From: Bacillota bacterium
GTDB lineage: Bacteria > Bacillota > Clostridia > Lachnospirales > Lachnospiraceae
DNA length: 7,261 nucleotides
Reading direction: 5' to 3'
Assembly (NCBI GenBank): GCA_022717655.1
Contig: JAIIAN010000151.1
Coordinates: 1 to 7,261, forward strand
The notes below the pieces were generated by a model. The model did no database searches. It saw only the letters and a list, made by a program, of their open reading frames with translations, and had not been told where the DNA came from. A program made the position numbers and the translations under genes. This document shows positions 5,930 to 7,261 of this stretch, one piece after another (the first letter of the stretch is position 1; each line of letters starts with the position of its first letter).

Positions 5930-6143
5930 TTGCCTGCCCACCTCTTTTTGACAAAGTTCACGATGAATGAATTTTCCTCGTTGAGATTGGATTCTGCGGT
6001 CCGCCACAATCTGCTGAATGAACGCAAATCGAAAACGTGGCCGTTCCCTTAGTTGGGATACTGCCTTTCTCCGACTGTGGTGATTTGTTTTTTGATCACG
6101 CCGTGGAAATTTTCCTCGATGAACAGCCCTACCTGTTTGAGCG
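5923..6143 (-). pseudogene. C-terminal remnant of the partner sensor histidine kinase
   Basis: Reading from 6143 leftwards, one frame gives IEENFHGVIKKQITTVGERQYPN, with the pattern of the G1 box and the stretch before the ATP lid, then a stop, then GNGHVFDL (expected GNGRGFGL, the G2 box). A frame change then gives FAFIQQIVADRRIQS, and a return gives ENSFIVNFVKKRWAGKC and TGA (5923-5925). These are the usual order and spacing of the last third of a HATPase domain: ERGYSTKG-like, G-x-G, QIV, SxFxVxFxKK. The stop overlaps the ATG of the response regulator (AAATGTTGA), a typical kinase-regulator coupling. Everything upstream of the N/G1 region is missing; the break lies next to the flavoprotein fragment at about 6141. 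The call rests on joining frames by eye. Confidence 0.58.
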
Positions 6144-6230
6144 GTTCAGACTTATTACGCCATCAAAATCACTGCCGGTGTTCATCACACTATGGGCTGT
6201 GTGACCATCAGCAGCGATACCAATCTCGTG
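6141..6230 (+). pseudogene. Fragment of a fumarate-reductase-like flavoprotein
   Basis: In one + frame the codons give TYYAIKITAGVHHTMG and then CVTISSDTNLV. Fumarate reductase/flavocytochrome flavoprotein subunits carry a PYYAIK-x-x-P-G-x-HHTMGG-V-x-I-x-T-x-T-x-V segment near the C-terminus, so this is a specific match over about 28 residues; one glycine after HHTMG is now C. The frame is stopped by TGA just upstream and runs into the IS200-like end at about 6230. The C-terminal end that should follow is not found beyond the IS. It fits with the C4-dicarboxylate-type two-component remnant beside it. Confidence 0.62.
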
Positions 6231-6232
6231 GC

Positions 6233-6256
6233 AGGCCCCTCAAGGGGCCTTTGTTT
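6233..6256 (+). terminator. IS right-end hairpin, also terminator-like on +
   Basis: AGGCCCC (6233-6239) pairs perfectly with GGGGCCT (6244-6250) across TCAA. It is best read as the right-end recognition hairpin of the IS200-like element. The TTGTTT that follows would let it act as a + strand terminator. Confidence 0.6.
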
Positions 6257-6734
6257 ACGCCTTGGTTTCCTTGCTACCCATAAATGGGTTCACGAATTCC
6301 TTAAGGCTCAGCAGATCGGCAATCTAGTTCTGTTTCAGCTGATTTTTAATGTGTTCCTGAATTTACTTTTTGTTCTTTCCTACTGTATCCACGAAGCATC
6401 CTCTGGCTCAGAAATGCCGATTTCCATACTTGTACTTTAAATTTACACGTCTATCGAAAATCATAAGACTGCTCTTTCCCTTAAGATATCCCATAACGTA
6501 AGAAATGCTGTACTTCGGAGAAAAATTTATCAGCATGTGGATATGGTCAGGGCAGGCTTCTGCTTCAATGATTTCAATACCCTTTTGCTCGCACAACTGA
6601 CGGAGTATCTGGCCTATATCCTTTTTGAACTGATCGTAAATTACCATTCTCCGATATTTCGGTGCAAACACCACATGATATTGACATCTCCATGTCGTAT
6701 AGCTTAAACTATCTACGTCTTTGTTATCTTTCAT
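6255..6734 (-). pseudogene. tnpA: IS200-type Y1 transposase TnpA with three nonsense codons
   Basis: A single 160-codon frame runs from ATG 6732-6734 to TAA 6255-6257. The first 108 codons give a typical IS200 TnpA: YHVVFAPKYRR, the metal-binding HUH motif in CPDHIHMLI (H64, H66) and MGYLKGKSSLMIF, then YKYGNRHF. The family continues with W, but here TGA follows. After it the frame still reads ARGCFVDTVGKNKK, TAA, IQEHIKNQLKQN, TAG, and LSLKEFVNPF down to ETKA, the normal family C-terminus. All three stops therefore sit inside an otherwise conserved frame. The catalytic tyrosine expected in the E-Y-I-x-N-Q helix is H at codon 128. TnpA of this family is a single-strand DNA transposase; this copy is dead in cis. 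There is no strong Shine-Dalgarno site before the ATG, which is common in IS200. Confidence 0.85.
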
Positions 6735-6833
6735 TTCAAAGATAAACCGCTCTGTTCTTAGAATGTGGTTGGCAAACCCACACTCTGTTCTACAGAGAGG
6801 TTTCTTCTTGTTAGGGCTAAAGCCGTTTTTATT

Positions 6834-6861
6834 CCACCAGCATAGCTGGTGGTTTTCTTTT
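6834..6861 (+). terminator. IS left-end hairpin, also terminator-like on +
   Basis: CCACCAGC (6834-6841) pairs perfectly with GCTGGTGG (6845-6852) across ATA, followed on the + strand by TTTTCTTTT. It is best read as the left-end hairpin of the IS200-like element. Such hairpins can also stop transcription entering the element from outside. Confidence 0.6.
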
Positions 6862-6878
6862 GCTCAAGCACTCAATCA

Positions 6879-6921
6879 AAAAGGGATGCCGTTCGTCACT
6901 TGACGAAACGGCATCCCTTTT
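6879..6921 (-). terminator. Long bidirectional terminator after the DUF6061-like gene
   Basis: Arms of 19 and 20 bases (AAAAGGGATGCCGTTCGTC against its complement with one extra base) close an ACTT loop at 6898-6901. The - strand reads a T-run after the stem and the gene stop lies 2 bases before it, so it serves the gene at 6923-7174. Being symmetrical with A/T flanks, it should also work on the + strand. Confidence 0.82.
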
Positions 6922-6922
6922 C

Positions 6923-7174
6923 TTAATCTTCCAATCCATGGCTCCCAGCCACATTCTTCAAATATTCCTCCGGGTTGCCATTCAAAATCAAATCTGCATA
7001 GCCCAGCGGGTCGTTATAGATGAGATAGTCTAACTCTGACCTCTGCGCCATGGTCACATCCAAAGCATCCTCGACTCCGATGCAATTGATGGAAATCCTT
7101 CTCCCATCCCGGAGCAGCAGCTCCACACACCCGGTGTCCATGTTGAAATGGCAGGCTCTTTCATCGTACTTCAT
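6923..7174 (-). CDS. DUF6061-like small protein, intact copy
   Basis: This 83-aa protein starts at ATG 7172-7174, 7 bases after AAAGGA (7182-7187). The N-terminus MKYDERACHFNMDTGCVELL is followed by VEDALDVTMAQRSELDYLIY, ADLILNGNPEEYLK and the end SHGLED. From memory it matches small acidic clostridial proteins annotated DUF6061, which occur in integrative elements and have no known function. It starts 18 bases after the end of an upstream gene on the same strand and ends 2 bases before a strong terminator, so it is the last gene of that operon. A truncated paralogue lies at 417-611. The family name is recalled, not searched. Confidence 0.72.
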   Translation of the reverse strand: MKYDERACHFNMDTGCVELLLRDGRRISINCIGVEDALDVTMAQRSELDYLIYNDPLGYADLILNGNPEEYLKNVAGSHGLED

Positions 7175-7192
7175 GTTCGTGTCCTTTCTGCC

Positions 7193-7261
7193 TTACGGCA
7201 CCTTTACAGTTGTGACCTTTGTGATACGGTCTTTCTTCTGATAAGGTTTCGGACACACAGC
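7193..7261 (-). CDS. C-terminal tail of an unidentified protein, cut by the window edge
   Basis: A frame enters from the right edge and ends after 22 codons at TAA 7193-7195. Its end, KPYQKKDRITKVTTVKVP, is short and basic. It lies 18 bases upstream of the DUF6061-like gene and is surely co-transcribed with it. In mobile elements the neighbour of such a gene is often a recombinase or conjugation gene, but the tail is too short to say. Confidence 0.5.
   Translation of the reverse strand, partial: AVCPKPYQKKDRITKVTTVKVP

Larger units (their letters stand above)
6228..6866 (-). mobile_element. IS200/IS605-family element (IS200-like, tnpA only), decayed
   Basis: The element consists of one transposase gene flanked by subterminal hairpins, as IS200-like elements are. 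The hairpin at 6233-6250 lies 4 bases after the transposase stop (right end), and the hairpin at 6834-6852 about 100 bases before its start (left end). Total length of about 640 bases fits the group. No tnpB is present. IS200 elements make no terminal inverted repeats or target duplications, so the exact ends are uncertain by 10-20 bases. It sits against the flavoprotein fragment on one side and the terminator of the DUF6061-like gene on the other. Confidence 0.72.

Noticed and set aside
5660..6052. 130-codon + strand frame antisense to the regulator and kinase remnants
   Set aside because: No start signals, and the opposite strand holds recognisable two-component sequence.
5414..6734. Stop-codon recoding as an explanation for the many in-frame stops
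   Set aside because: All three stop codons interrupt the frames, and the intact genes nearby use TGA and TAA as real stops. Decay is simpler.
1..7261. CRISPR array, tRNA or rRNA genes
   Set aside because: No regularly spaced repeats, cloverleaf-like stretches or rRNA signatures were seen on either strand.

Overview
The window looks like accessory DNA of a low-to-mid GC Gram-positive anaerobe, most likely a gut clostridium (Oscillospiraceae-like). This rests on the Shine-Dalgarno pattern, the small clostridial mobile-element proteins at both ends, the IS200-like element and the codon style; I could not confirm it by search. Both edges look like backbone of an integrative element: the tail of one gene plus a small conserved-looking gene on the + strand at the left, and the tail of another gene plus an intact DUF6061-like gene on the - strand at the right. 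A second, 5'-truncated copy of that DUF6061-like gene sits at 417-611 in the same orientation, so about 6.3 kb of cargo lies between two direct repeats.

The main cargo is a - strand locus at 870-5222, read right to left. It encodes (1) a 426-aa protein whose C-terminal third is a diadenylate-cyclase-like (DisA_N/DAC) domain behind a probable sensor region; (2) a 61-aa protein of unknown function; and (3) an 879-aa predicted zinc metallopeptidase (HELSH plus a downstream ETFAD) with two probable ferredoxin-like (AsnC/RAM-like) repeats at its N-terminus. A 57-aa reading frame may follow as (4), but it starts inside the hairpin that should terminate (3). I know no described system pairing a DAC-like protein with a peptidase of this kind. 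A signalling or defence module, with nucleotide sensing or synthesis controlling a protease, is an inference. Possible regulation includes an extended -10 promoter before the DAC-like gene, a 24-bp palindrome and a second candidate promoter before the 61-aa gene, and a terminator-like hairpin just before the peptidase ribosome binding site. The DAC-like frame may have a frameshift near its 3' end.

The segment 5414-6870 is a gene graveyard. In order it holds a CitB/DcuR-type response regulator with three in-frame stops and an internal deletion, the C-terminus of its partner histidine kinase with stops and frame changes, a short + strand remnant of a fumarate-reductase-like flavoprotein, and an IS200-like element. 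The IS transposase carries TGA, TAA and TAG nonsense codons and has lost its expected catalytic tyrosine. Together these read as a former C4-dicarboxylate/fumarate-respiration locus broken by IS insertion and deletion, next to an apparently maintained DAC/peptidase locus. No tRNA, rRNA or CRISPR array was seen.
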